Positions 1-10,565 of a stretch of 64,000 nucleotides of DNA are shown here, piece after piece (the first letter of the stretch is position 1; every line of letters starts with the position of its first letter). The notes beneath the pieces were generated by a model. It was not told the origin of the DNA, made no database searches, and worked only from the letters and a program-made list of their open reading frames with translations. A program made the translations under genes and the position numbers. Origin of the DNA: Gautieria morchelliformis. Taxonomy: Eukaryota; Basidiomycota; Agaricomycetes; Gomphales; Gomphaceae. The DNA lies in contig WHVA01000043.1 of assembly GCA_015179125.1 (NCBI GenBank), positions 1 to 64,000 on the forward strand, written 5' to 3'.

Positions 1-636
1 AAAGACACTCATAAGATAGCTAAATATATCGTCACGTTTCAGCAGCTCGCTCCTCGAGTCCAATGGGGAGAAGCCGCACTCCGACGCCAGTTTTACATGG
101 GCTTGCCATCCCGCATCAAGGATGAAATTGCCCGCGTCGGAAAACCCGCCACCCTTACCGACCTCCGCAACCTCGCCCAATCCATCGATTCGCGCTACTG
201 GGAAAGACACTCCGAGATTCTCGGAAACTTCCGCCCGAGCAAGAACGACAAGTCTTCCGACAAGAAGTCTGATAAAGACAAGAAGAAGACCAATTCCGGA
301 AACAAACTCCGGAAACAACAACAACAACAGTTCCGGATCCAACTCCGGCAACCGGAACAACAACAACACCCCTCGGAACAACCAGGCCTCTGGTTCTAAC
401 ACCAACGCCCGGAAGAGCACCCCGGATCTTTCCGACAAACTTGGGAAGGACGGAAAACTAACCCCTGTAGAACGCCAGCGTCGCATGGACAACAACCTTT
501 GCCTCTTCTGCGGCAAAGGAGGTCACGTCGCTCGCGACTGCACTCGCGCTTCCGCCTCCGCTGCTAAGGCCAAGGCCGCGCAGCAAAGACGGAAGAGAAA
601 TCCGAAGCGGTTCCCGCTGCGGATTCAAAAAAATAG
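1..636 (+). pseudogene. F1 copy A gag fragment (frameshifted)
   Basis: C-terminal half of the F1 Gag capsid/nucleocapsid protein. The conserved stretch around MGLPSRIKDEIA (from 97) lies in frame 1; the part around the CCHC zinc knuckle CLFCGKGGHVARDC (about 500-541) lies in frame 2. Small indels near 215-235 (GAGATTCTCGG against the longer copy D sequence), in the Asn/Gln-rich tract at 300-370 and near 570 break the frame. The natural gag stop TAG is at 634-636, directly after seven A residues. The 5' half lies outside the window. The Asn/Ser-rich segment before the knuckle is shared with F3. Confidence 0.9.
627..636 (+). promoter_or_regulatory. -1 ribosomal frameshift site, gag-pol junction (F1-A)
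   Basis: Seven A residues (627-633) read A-AAA-AAA in the gag frame and are followed at once by the TAG gag stop. The pol frame is the -1 frame here and stays open through the linker to the protease. The same arrangement is present in copy B and in family F3, so it is conserved rather than chance. Function is inferred from the classical X-XXY-YYZ rule. Confidence 0.75.
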
Positions 637-3600
637 TCAGCAGTCCTCCGGCCTCCGCACGAGCTGAGGGCTGTGTTGACCCCATTCGTGCGACAAACGA
701 GGTTAAACTCAACGCATCCGCTCTTTCGTCCTCCGACTCTCTCTCTGTTCCGCTCACTTCCGACACCATTTCCGCACCCCCGTTTACAGCATTGGTCGAC
801 TCCGGTTCGACTCATTGTTTCCTCGATTCCGACTTTGTTTTGAAACATAAACTTCCGACCCGCAACATTCCGACTATTCCGCTCCGCCTTTTCGACGGGT
901 CTTCCAACACGGGAATTTCCCAAGTTGTGGATCTGTCTATCCGTTTCGCTACTGGGGACAACCATGAAGTTACGTTTTACGTTACTCCGCTAGATGCTAG
1001 CTGTTCCGTTGTACTAGGACATCAATTTGGCTCACCTGATCATAATCCGTCGATTAACTGGCATTGGGTCAAATACAGTTCCGTATCCCGGATCAACTTC
1101 CGTCTATTCCAACGTCGTCCGCAAAGATGGCTCAAGCCTCTTCTGCAACTCCGCTTGTGATTCAGTTCCGCACTCCGGTCCCGCTTTAGCACCTCCAGTC
1201 CCTCAAAGCTCCTCAAATTGCGCTCGTTTCTGCCACCGCTTTCCGCGTATTGCAACGGCAAGAAGATACGACCGTTTTCCAGCTTCACCTTTCCGACTCG
1301 GCTTCAGTCAAGGCTCATTCCACCTCGACTTCCGCTCCGGTCGACATGAGCTCAGTTCCGGAAGAATATCGTGACTTCCCTGACGTGTTCAATAAGGCCA
1401 AAGCCGATAGACCTGCTGAACATCGACCTTACGATTTGAAAATAGATTTGGAAGAAGGAGCATCTCCACCCCTTGGACCGATCTACTCTCTTTCGCAAAG
1501 TGAACTCCAAACTCTCCGCGAGTTTGTCGATGAACACCTCAACATGGGCTTCATCCGCCCCTTCGCTGTCTCCGCACGGCGCTCCGGTCCTTTTCATCAA
1601 GAGGAAGAATGGATCTCTCCGCCTCTGCATCGATTTCCATGGACTCAACGCCCTCCCTAAGAAGGACAAATATCCGCTTCCGCATATTTCCGACCTACTC
1701 GACACTCCCCGCAGGGTGAAGATCTACACCAAAATTGACCTCCAGCATGCTTATCACCTTGTCCACATCTGGGAAGGTGACGAGTGGAAAACCACTTTTC
1801 GCACCCGCTACGGTGCTTTTGAGTGGGTTGTCATGCCTTTCGGTCTAACCAATGCTTCCGCCGCTTTTCAGCGATCATGAACGACATATTTTCCGACCTT
1901 CTCGATGTATGCGTCCTAGTCTACATTGACGACATCCTCATCTATTCCGACACACCGGAAAAACATCGGGAACATGTCCGCGAAGTACTCCGCCGCCTAC
2001 GCAAACACCACCTCTACGCAAAAGCAGAGAAATGCGAATGGCATCGCGACACGGTCGAATACCTCGGCTACATCCTCTCTCCAACAGGTCTTACCATGGC
2101 AGAGGACAAAGTCAAGGCAATTCAAGAATGGCCGGAACCCCGACGTGTTAAGGATGTACAGTCTTTCCTTGGCTTCGCCAACTTTTACCGGCGTTTCATT
2201 TACAATTTTTCCGACATTACTGTTCCGCTCACGCATCTCACCAGGAAGGGTGCCCCATGGAATTTCACTCCGGAATGCCGTTCCACATTTGAAGCCCTCA
2301 AATCGGCCTTTACTACGGCTCCTATACTCGGTTTCTGGATTCCAGATGCCCAACTTGTACTCGAAACCGACGCTTCCGACTATGCGCTAGCCGCCATTCT
2401 TTCCATCATTTCCCCCGACAATGGAGAAATTCATCCAATCGCTTTTCCTTCCCGCACCTTTTCCACCCCGGAACTCAACTACGACGTCCACGATAAGGAA
2501 CTACTTGCGATTTTCGAAGCCTTCAAATTTTGGCGACACTACCTTGAAGGTCCAACTTATCCGATTGACGTTGTAATGGATCATAAGAACCTTGAGTATT
2601 TCACGACTACTAAGATTTGACTCGCCGCCAAGTCCGCTGGTCTGAATATCTCTCACAGTTCAACATGGTGATCCGCTTCCACCCCGGAAAGCTCGGAGCA
2701 AAACCCGACGCACTCACTAGACATTGGGACGTCTACCCAAAAGAGGGAAGTAGCGACTATGCCAGCGTTAATCCGCACAACTTCCGCCCAGTATTCTCCA
2801 CTGAGCAACTGGCATTGTCCTTGCGTGCCACAGCATTGCAGTTTCCGCTACTCCGCACCTCAATCATTATGGACATCGAGTCTCTCCATTCTGACATCCG
2901 TTCCGCACTTCGTTCTGACCCCATCTCCGCAGCCCACCTCAGTGACCCCACCAGTCCTGGATGGTCCCTTGATTCTGACGGATTTCTCCGGTACAAGTCC
3001 CGGATTTACGTCCTGGATGCCAACGATCTACGACTTCGCGTACTCCAGCAAAGCCACGATCATCCGCTCTCAGGACACCAAGGCCAGAACAAAACCCTCG
3101 ACATAATCCGATGTACCTATACTTGGCCTCTCCTCCACACGATGGTCCAAGACTATTGCAAGTCATGCACCACCTGTATGCGAGCCAAGCCTCAACGTCA
3201 CAAACCCTATGGCCTCCTGAAGCAACTTCCGATCCCGGAACAACCGTGGAATTCGATATCCATGGATTTCATTGAGAAACTTCCTAAGTCATCTGGCTAT
3301 GATACCATTCTAGTTATCGTTGACCGCCTCACAAAGCAGTCCATCTTTATTCCGACCTACGACACCATCACTTCCGCCCAGCTCGCACAGCTCTTCGTGC
3401 TCCACGTCTTTTCCAAACACGGAATCCCTTCCCATGTGACTTCCGACCGTGGATCAGAATTCGTGTCCTCCTTTTTCCGCACACTCGGCAAGGCTCTCGA
3501 CATGAAGCTCCACTTCACTTCCGGTTATCATCCCGAAGGAGACGGACAAATGGAACGTACTAATCAGACCCTTGAGCAGTATCTCCGTGTCTATTGCAAT

Positions 3601-4340
3601 TACCAACACAGCAACTGGTCCGACCTCCTTCCCCTTGCGGAATTTGCTTACAACAATGCGCCTTCCACCACCACCGGAATTTCACCCTTTACGCCAACAA
3701 GGGCTACCACCCGAATCTCGCCATCCACCCTGAACACGACCTCGCCTCTGCAAGAGCCCGAGATTTCGTTGTGGAACTCGATGACCTTCACCAACACCTC
3801 CGAGAGAACATCTCCGCTGCCCAAAAGAGATACCAAACCTCCGCCGATCGGAAATGACTTCCGCAACCGGCATTCGAGATAGGCGACAAAGTCTTTGTCA
3901 AAGCTGAAAACTTCTGCACCACTTGCCCCTCGAAGAAACTCTCTGAAAAATACCTTGGACCTTACGAGATCATCGCTAAGGCCGGCAGTCGTTCTTTCAC
4001 CCTCAGACTTCCTGACAATATGCGTGCAGTACACCCGGTATTCCATGTCTCCATGCTTGAGCCAGCAGTTCCGAATACAATTCCGAATCGAGAACAACCT
4101 CCGCCTCTGCCAGTGATCATCGACGGAGAACCGGAATATGAGATCTCGGAAATTCTCAACTCCAAGCTAGACAGACGATACCGCTGCCAACTCCAGTACC
4201 TAGTCAAGTGGGCAGGCTATGAAAACACCGACGAAGAGACTTCCTGGATTTCCGCCACGGAACTAGACCATGCCTCTGACCTCGTCTCTGATTTTCACAA
4301 GTCATATCCCGATAAGCCTGGCCCCATTTCCGCGCCCTAG
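634..4340 (+). pseudogene. pol: F1 copy A pol (protease-RT-RNase H-integrase-chromodomain), multiply frameshifted
   Basis: Pol of a Tf2-type chromovirus-like element. Protease motif DSGSTHCFLDSD near 795-830; RT with the catalytic YIDD at about 1921-1932; RNase H region 2350-2620; integrase zinc finger with CKSCTTCMRAK near 3160-3190 and the D..D..E core spanning 3250-3600; C-terminal chromodomain (LVKWAGYENTDEETSW) near 4200-4250; stop 4338-4340. Compared with copy D it has indels near 1023, 1195, 1560, 1878, 2616, 3690 and 3857. RT residues after FGLTNA are altered (SAAFQRS). Pol stops 130 bp before the convergent antisense gene ends. Confidence 0.93.
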
Positions 4341-4470
4341 TCATTTCCGATTCCACTTCCGATGCCCTCATTTATTCTTACAGATCTCAAGTTACATGTC
4401 AAAATCCGATTAATATCCGTTACGCTATTTTCCGACACTTCAAGAAATTATTTACAAGTCTCTTAGACCC

Positions 4471-6264
4471 CTACTCCTCCCTCATTGTCTCCGCCTCAAC
4501 CTCTTCTTCTGCTTCCGGCTCTTTTTCCGCCTCTCCTACCTCGACACTCACCAACTCCATTTCCACCCTTTCCCTCATTTCCGCCCTCCCGCTCGGACAC
4601 GCTTCCGCCCCAATTCCCTGCTCCTGCAGCCGCGTGTCCATTCGGTCCCGGACCAAATCATTCCGCCACCGCATTTCCTGCGTCAACCATTCCAGGACTG
4701 TGGACATAACAGTCATCTGGTTCTGAATTGACAGAACCTGATGCTGCTGAACCTCTGCCATTTCGATCATGATGTCCCGGATTTTGCGCTGCTGTTTCCG
4801 CATGGCCCTTAGCGACCCGGCAATGTCAAGGAGGGGATAAGACATTGAAAACCGGTTCAACACCGCCTGTCCCGATTTTCCGGTCACCGGAAACGATTCC
4901 TCGAACCTCCCTCCGCTCGGTCCCGGTTCCGACTTCGGAATCGACTCCTCAACCTTCTGTTTTTTTCGCTCCACCCTTGAGGCACACCCGTCCACGACAC
5001 AGCATTTTTTCTTGTCACGGCACTGATCGCACGAAGTTTCCCGTGGATTACTCGACCACGTGCAATCCAGCCCCCTAGACTCGCATGGATCGCAAGGAGC
5101 CTTCTCCTCTTCATCGCCGTCCCGCGTTTTCCACTTCTTAGTCGCGGGATTTTCCGGTCCTAGCTCACGCAGCTCCAGCATCCGATTTAACATGCTCTTT
5201 TGAGCCTTCTGGAATTTGTCCGCCCGCCGTTTCCGTTCCACCACAAGGTTCACCAAAGGAGCGGTTTCCTTTTGTTTCTCTTTTCCTTCGGGAGACGGTG
5301 TACTTTCCGCCGAACCTTCCGAGTCTGACTCAGACTCATCCTGAACAATTTTCTAGAAGGATTTTTCAGTTAATACAAGGACCTTTCCGCCGGACATTCA
5401 CGACTCACCTGTAGGGATGCACACCGTGCCGTACATCCACGGCTGTACGGTGCTGTATTACGGCCACGGCACCCGTACCGTCAAGGCTCGGTGTGCTGTG
5501 CCGACGGTACGGTATACGGTACGGTTTGATACCGTATATACCATACAAATACGGCCGTGTACGGTATGTACAGTATGTATACGGCATGCATCGGTAAATG
5601 CCGAAAACGTGTTAGCCGAGCCAAAAACACAGCGCCTGACGGGCGCTACTGCTGGCACGTACACATCGGGCATGCCTAATTAGTCTGCATAGGCTGATAT
5701 AAAGCGCAGCTACCTGTGTAGGCCGCATAGGCGAGCATACTAATATAATGAAACATCATAGTCTACGCAGATCGGTCACTAACCGATCTTCCAATAGCCC
5801 CACCATATAATATTGCCGCCAACCGTAATACGGCCGGTACGGTGCCGTACCGTACTGTCAGAGGGGAGAGGTCTTGATCATACGGACGGCATACGGTCTG
5901 CCGTATCCGTCAACCCACTGTACATTATACGGCCGTGGCCGTAATACGGACGGTGTGCATCCCTACTCACCTGTTCCTTTTCCGCCTTCTCTGCAGCAGC
6001 CTTCTCCGCAGCAGCCTTGTCCTCAGCAGCTCTCTTCGCCGCATTCCGTTTCCGTTTCTCTTCACGGACGCGCTCCCCCTCCTCGCGGCGCTCGCGGTCC
6101 TTCCTCTCCTGTTCTTTCCGCTCTTTCTCCCGACGTTCCTTCTCTTTCCACGCAGCTTCCTCGGCCTCACGTTTTTCGGCCAGTTCCTTTTGCGCGAGCA
6201 TGTCAGCGAAATGCTGTTTCATCTCGGCACTCGTCATCTTGGAGAAATCGATTGGAGCACTCAT
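4471..6264 (-). CDS. antisense Zn2Cys6 zinc-cluster protein of F1-A (two exons, MITE in intron)
   Basis: Gene carried by the retrotransposon on the strand opposite to gag-pol. Exon 1 6264-5971 (98 codons) is a Glu/Lys/Arg-rich coiled coil starting MSAPIDFSKMTSAEMKQHF. Exon 2 5340-4471 (870 nt) is open from DESESDSEG onward and holds CDPC, six residues, C, ten residues, CDQC, six residues, C: an exact Zn2Cys6 spacing. After it come basic residues, a helical region with IQNQMTVMSTVLEWL and an acidic tail ending MREE. A 554-bp MITE lies exactly at the splice donor; its 8-bp duplication restores CAG/GTGAG at both sides, so the reading frame can survive splicing. A DNA-binding role is inferred from the motif only. 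Confidence 0.8.
5412..5965. mobile_element. hAT-like MITE, copy 1
   Basis: 554 bp with perfect terminal inverted repeats TAGGGATGCACACCG at 5412 and its complement ending at 5965. Flanked by the 8-bp direct duplication CTCACCTG at 5404-5411 and 5966-5973. TIR sequence, 8-bp duplication and lack of a coding region fit a non-autonomous hAT element. The interior is packed with ACGGTAC, TACGGC and complements, which could be subterminal transposase sites. Part of the interior is duplicated in inverted form (TATTACGGCCACGGC near each end). Confidence 0.93.
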
Positions 6265-6385
6265 GTTGGATTGGGAAGAAGACGCGTTTGTTCCTCAGCC
6301 TATTTTTTAAACTCCGATGTGTTTGTTCACAGGTCACGTGATCCGACCTGTGGTCTCGCGGGGCTCGACCTTAGAAGGGAGATAC

Positions 6386-7039
6386 TGTTACGACCGTTCA
6401 TTTCCGACTTCCGACCTTCAGTTCCGCAACACTTTCCGCCCCTCTGATATTTCCGACATTCCGCCCATTGTTCTATTCCCTTGTTCTTTCGACTCTATTA
6501 CTCGGACTCTCCGGACCCGCTTCATCGTTCATCAAGATCATATATCCGGCCCTCCTTGTGTTTCGTTGTCAGACATGTTTTCCCGACCCTTTGTCCTTTG
6601 CCATTGTTTTACCTTACCCTGAACCCCCCTTGTAGTCCCATTGTTCCCAATTAGTTAGTTCCCACACATTGTCTACTCGACTTCCGCTTCCCCCGGAATT
6701 TGCTTAGTACCATATCATTACCTGTTGTCTCAGCTCTTTGTATAAAAGCCTGTCATGTATGTCTCTTATTCTGCAATCAATTAATCACCTTCGATACTTG
6801 ATTTCCTTCGCTCCATCTCCTGTTCTTAGCACAGCGAGTCTAGCAAGACCTCAGTCTCTCTGCCTTCCGTCTTCCGCCTCAATTCCGCCTCACGTTCTGA
6901 CCAACCTTCAGTTCAGTACATTCCGACTTCCGACCCATTTCCAAAATCCCTAGGACGATAGTTCATTGGGGGCGCAACCTACAAGTTGAAGCCGCTGTCC
7001 TTTCCAGTTCCAACTTAGTGGAAATCTTGATACGTAACA
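6386..7039 (+). repeat. F1 3' LTR of copy A (654 bp)
   Basis: Starts TGTTACGACCG, ends GATACGTAACA, preceded by the purine tract AGAAGGGAGATAC. TATA box in TTTGTATAAAAGCC near 6738. It matches the LTRs of copies B and D. The self-primer region here reads CAATCAATTAATC and is mutated relative to copy D. TTCCG occurs many times. No matching upstream LTR is available because the element runs off the window. Confidence 0.95.
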
Positions 7040-7358
7040 TCATAGTCTGGTACTCTTCACCAGCTATGTCGTTGATTCGCACAGGGACCTCTTGGTCCAT
7101 TGCCCTTGGATGTCTCAGATTCATCGACACCCGCTATTAAACCTTAGGCAAACCAATTCTGACATAGATGCAAGTTTGTGAGAAGTACATGGTGCCCAAG
7201 GCTATTGAGTCAGCTTTCTGTAGGTGCTGGATTTGGCCATTTGACCCTGATATATTCTCTGCTGCTGACTTTGTCCCAGTCAATTCTCATCCATTTGCCA
7301 TCCTGATCACCACTCCACCCTGAATGCTATGCATCCTCCCTCTTTTGGCCAATGACTA
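7040..7358. other. 319 bp without recognisable gene
   Basis: Sequence between the F1-A LTR and the first recognisable F4 pol codons. No convincing ORF, repeat or RNA signal. It may be badly decayed F4 pol upstream of the RNase H end. Confidence 0.6.
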
Positions 7359-8725
7359 CAGCTCAGTCAACCTGCAGAACTTCTGACCGATTTTCAGTAA
7401 TCAACAACTGTCAGAATCCCTCCCAGCAACTTGCTTGCTTGCACCCGTTCTCTGGTCAAGCACTGTGATGGACGCTGAGAAGCTTCATGCCAACATATTA
7501 GCTACCCTGGCATTCGATCCCATAGCCACTAAGCATCTCAGTGATAGTTCTGACCTGAGATGCACGCAAACTGAGAACGGCTTTCTCCGCCTCAATGACC
7601 GCATATATGTTCTCGATGCCAACGATCTCTGGCTCCGAGTACTTCGATACAAACACAACCACATACTCTCAGGGCATTTCAGTCAAAACAAGACCTTAGA
7701 ACCCATTAGATGGGAATACACATGGCCCACACTTCGGTCTTTCCTCATCAACTTTTGCAAGTCCTGCACTACTTGCTTGCATTTGAAAGTCACAGCGTCA
7801 TTGGCCTTATGGCTCCCTGCAGCAGCTTCCAATACCCGAGCAACCTTGGAATTCCATCTCCATGGATTTCATTGAGCAGTTGCCCACGTCTTCGGGATTC
7901 ACTGCAATCCTTGTAGTTGTTTGCCGCTTAACCAAACAGAGCATATTCATCCCGACCTACAACATGGTCACATCCGCAGACCTCACCTGCCTGTTCATCT
8001 TGCATGTTTTCTTGAAGCACGGTGTCCCTAGCCATGTGACATCCAACTGAGGTTCAGAATTCGTCTCGCACTTTTTCCATTCCCTTGGTAAGGCTCTCGA
8101 CATGAAACTGCATCCCACCCTGGGATATCACCCCGAAGGCAATGGTCAAACCGAATGTGTCAACCAAACTCTGGAACGGTATCTTCATGTGTATTGCAAT
8201 TATCAACAGGACAATTGGTCTGAGTTGCTACCACTCGCCAAGTTTGCGTACAACAATGCTCCCAGTGCAACTACCGGCATATCACCTTTCTTTGCCAACA
8301 AGGGATACAACCCAAACCTCATGGTTCACCCCAAACTGGACCTCACATCCTCCCGAGCCCAAGACTTCGCAGTTGACCTTGACCAGCTTCACGCTGCCTT
8401 GAAAGAGCAAATCAAATCCACTCAATCTTGGTATCAGGTCTCAGCCGATGCACGTCGTGCTCCCACTCCTGAGTTCCCGATAGGAGCCTCAGCATTTGTA
8501 AAAGTGCAGTTCTTCCGGACAACACGGCCCTCAAAGAAGCTGGCTGAGAAGTACCTGGGTCCCTTTGAGGTTATTGGCCAGGCCAGATCCCGAGCTTACA
8601 TTCTACACCTGCTGGATAGCCTTTGGGCAGTCCACCTGGTCTTCCATGTCTCTATGCTCGAACCCGCAATCCTGAACACCATTCTGAATCGGGTTCAGTC
8701 TCCGCCACTTCCAGTTGACATCGAC
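7359..8725 (+). pseudogene. F4 gypsy pol remnant (RNase H end to integrase C-terminal domain)
   Basis: Old Tf2-type pol, family F4. Homology begins at NDYSSVNLQNF (from about 7359) and continues through the integrase zinc finger (CKSCTTCLHLK near 7760), the catalytic region (SMDFIEQLP... near 7860; GYHPEGNGQTE near 8127) and the C-terminal VFHVSMLEPA near 8640. In-frame TGA stops at 7384-7386 and 8048-8050, both where relatives have CGA (Arg), plus a frameshift near 7870. The element is split at 8725 by insertion of F2; the remaining chromodomain lies at 14867-15087. Confidence 0.9.
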
Positions 8726-9202
8726 TGTCAGGGGACACCCTGTTTTCCATTTCCAGTTCCGACACCACACCCAGTTCTGGCTCCATTTCCGACTCCACTT
8801 CTGGTTCCGATTCCATCTCCGCTTTCGGAAATGATTCCGCTTCTGGGAGAACTTCCACCAGTTCTGTTCACTTTGCCAATTCCACTCCAATTTCCGACTT
8901 CCACTCCCAGAACAGTGTCGGAAGTCAAGCGACTCGCGTAGTGGGTGGTGTCAAGGGTCGATCAGGGGAGTCAGGGGGATGCAGGGTTGATGGTGGGTGC
9001 CAAGTGTCGTCCCTGGCTGTGCAGCATAGTATAATGTGGGCTCGCTGACATTGGGGGTCCTTAGACTTTTCTCTTTGGATTTCCCCTTGTCAGGTGAGAA
9101 TCCCCTCTCTTGTATACTCTGTTGATTTATACATACTTTGGATTTCCCCTTGTCAGTTGGGTGGTAGTGTGATCTCCACAGCCAGCTAGGGTTGCCGTTA
9201 CA
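8726..9202 (+). repeat. F2 5' LTR (477 bp)
   Basis: TGTCAGGGGACACC to GGTTGCCGTTACA. The first 200 bp are a degenerate hexamer array of TTCCGA/TTCCAC/TTCTGG type. TATAATG at 9030; GACTTTTCT at 9064-9072 lies 34 bp further on and is complementary to the primer site after the LTR. Confidence 0.93.
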
Positions 9203-9204
9203 GC

Positions 9205-9213
9205 AGAAAAGTC
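9205..9213 (+). promoter_or_regulatory. F2 self-primer binding site
   Basis: AGAAAAGTC starts 3 bp after the 5' LTR and is the perfect complement of GACTTTTCT at 9064-9072 in the LTR, at the expected transcript start 34 bp after TATAATG. This is Tf1-type self-priming geometry. No tRNA 3'-end match (TGG) is seen at the LTR edge. Confidence 0.65.
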
Positions 9214-9389
9214 GCTCCCCTAGAGGACCGGCGGTCATACTGCGTGTTGCATTCGCCATAGGTGCGTTTGGAATCGGAGACAGTGACTTGGAGATCGCAA
9301 CCTCTTCCGCGCACACGGCATACGACAGCCCCTCTTCTCACGTCGAGCTCCCAACCCCAGAAATCCCGTCCCATATTTCTCCTTCTGAC

Positions 9390-10565
9390 ATGGATCCGGA
9401 CGATCGTCTTCGGAATATGGAGGAGGAATTGACGTGGAACCGGATGAAGACCGACGCGATTGAAACAGCCTTACAAATGATTTTGGCTAAGTTAGATATT
9501 CCACAAAGTGGTGGAAATGCAATGCTGGATGAGCCGGATTTCGGAAAAGCGGAAGTAGCGGAAGAGAGGATGTCCGCGAAGTTGGCAAAGGTCAAACCCG
9601 CAACTCCGGCAGACTTTGACAGAGATTGGGAGAAGGGACGCGCATTTTTCAACACATGCAGCATCTACTTCGCAATTGTCAGAGACCTCTTTCTGAAGGA
9701 CCAGGCTCGGATTCACTGGGCACTGTCCTTTTTCAAGTTGGACCGCGCAGCCCGTTTTGCAAACAAGGTGATCTGACATGAAGCAAAGGGAAAGGGGAAC
9801 TACTTCCGGGACTGGGACGCCTTCGAGAAAACATTTTCCGACCAGTTCTTCCCAAAAAATGAGCAGCTCACAGCCCTTATGAAGCTCAAGGGGACCAGCT
9901 GGTACCAGGCCAAGGATCCAGTCGATGACTACATCGATCGCTTCCAGGAGCTCATTGACCTTGTGGAGTATGACGATGACAAGACGATCGTCATCAAATT
10001 CCGACGAGGACTTGATCCAACACTCCAGAACCAAGTCGTGCTGCTTGGGGATGGAGCTCCGGATGTCAATGACCCAGAAGGGTGGTACCAAACTGCGCAG
10101 AGGGTGTCCCAAAACAGGGAGGCAAATGAGGCCTTCATGGAGACAAACTGGAACATGACACGCAGTTCCGCTCGTCCTACTCCACCTGTGCCAAAACCCA
10201 GAAGTGCATTCATTCCCACACGGAAAATAGTTCCGATGGTTGCTCCGCCTGCTCCTATTAGGAACCCTAGTCCCCCTCCCTGGAAGAGTGGCCCTGCCCC
10301 GATGGATGTTGACCGCATGTGCGGAAAAGGCAACGGAACCATCACCTGCTTCCGATGCCGACAACCAGGCCACTATGCCCGTGAGTGCCCCCAAGCCTTT
10401 GACATCTGGCTTATGACCACAGAGGAGAAACTTGAGCTCCTTCCAGAGTTCCTTGCACTCGTAGACATAAGCAGAGTGCACACTGCGGAAGAAATCTCCG
10501 AAAATGTGGAACATGGCGTGTCAGGAGTGGAAGATGCGTCGGATTTTGTGATGCGCAGCGGGTGA
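9390..10565 (+). pseudogene. gag: F2 gag (one internal TGA)
   Basis: Gag capsid/nucleocapsid protein starting MDPDDRLRNMEEELT at 9390. A single frame runs to the stop at 10563-10565 and is broken only by TGA at 9774-9776. Capsid homology around FRDWDAFEKTFSDQFFPKN and GTSWYQAKDPVDDYIDRFQ (9800-9960); CCHC knuckle CFRCRQPGHYAREC near 10349-10390. The open frame extends upstream of 9390 without an ATG. Pol follows in the -1 frame. Confidence 0.88.

Larger units (their letters stand above)
1..7039 (+). mobile_element. Ty3/gypsy element F1 copy A, 5'-truncated by the window edge
   Basis: Forward copy of the F1 chromodomain gypsy family, entering the window inside gag and ending with its 3' LTR. 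Order: gag remnant, protease, RT, RNase H, integrase, chromodomain, then a convergent antisense Zn2Cys6 gene, then LTR. It aligns collinearly with copies B and D, so missing or extra bases can be read off directly. gag and pol carry several 1-4 nt indels, so it is not autonomous. A hAT-like MITE sits in the antisense gene. TTCCG/CGGAA pentamers are very frequent throughout. Confidence 0.95.

Noticed and set aside
8603..8890. Glu-rich minus-strand ORFs in the F2 LTRs (also 14317-14541)
   Set aside because: They are shadows of the TTCCRN hexamer array, present only because six-base units keep every frame repetitive.
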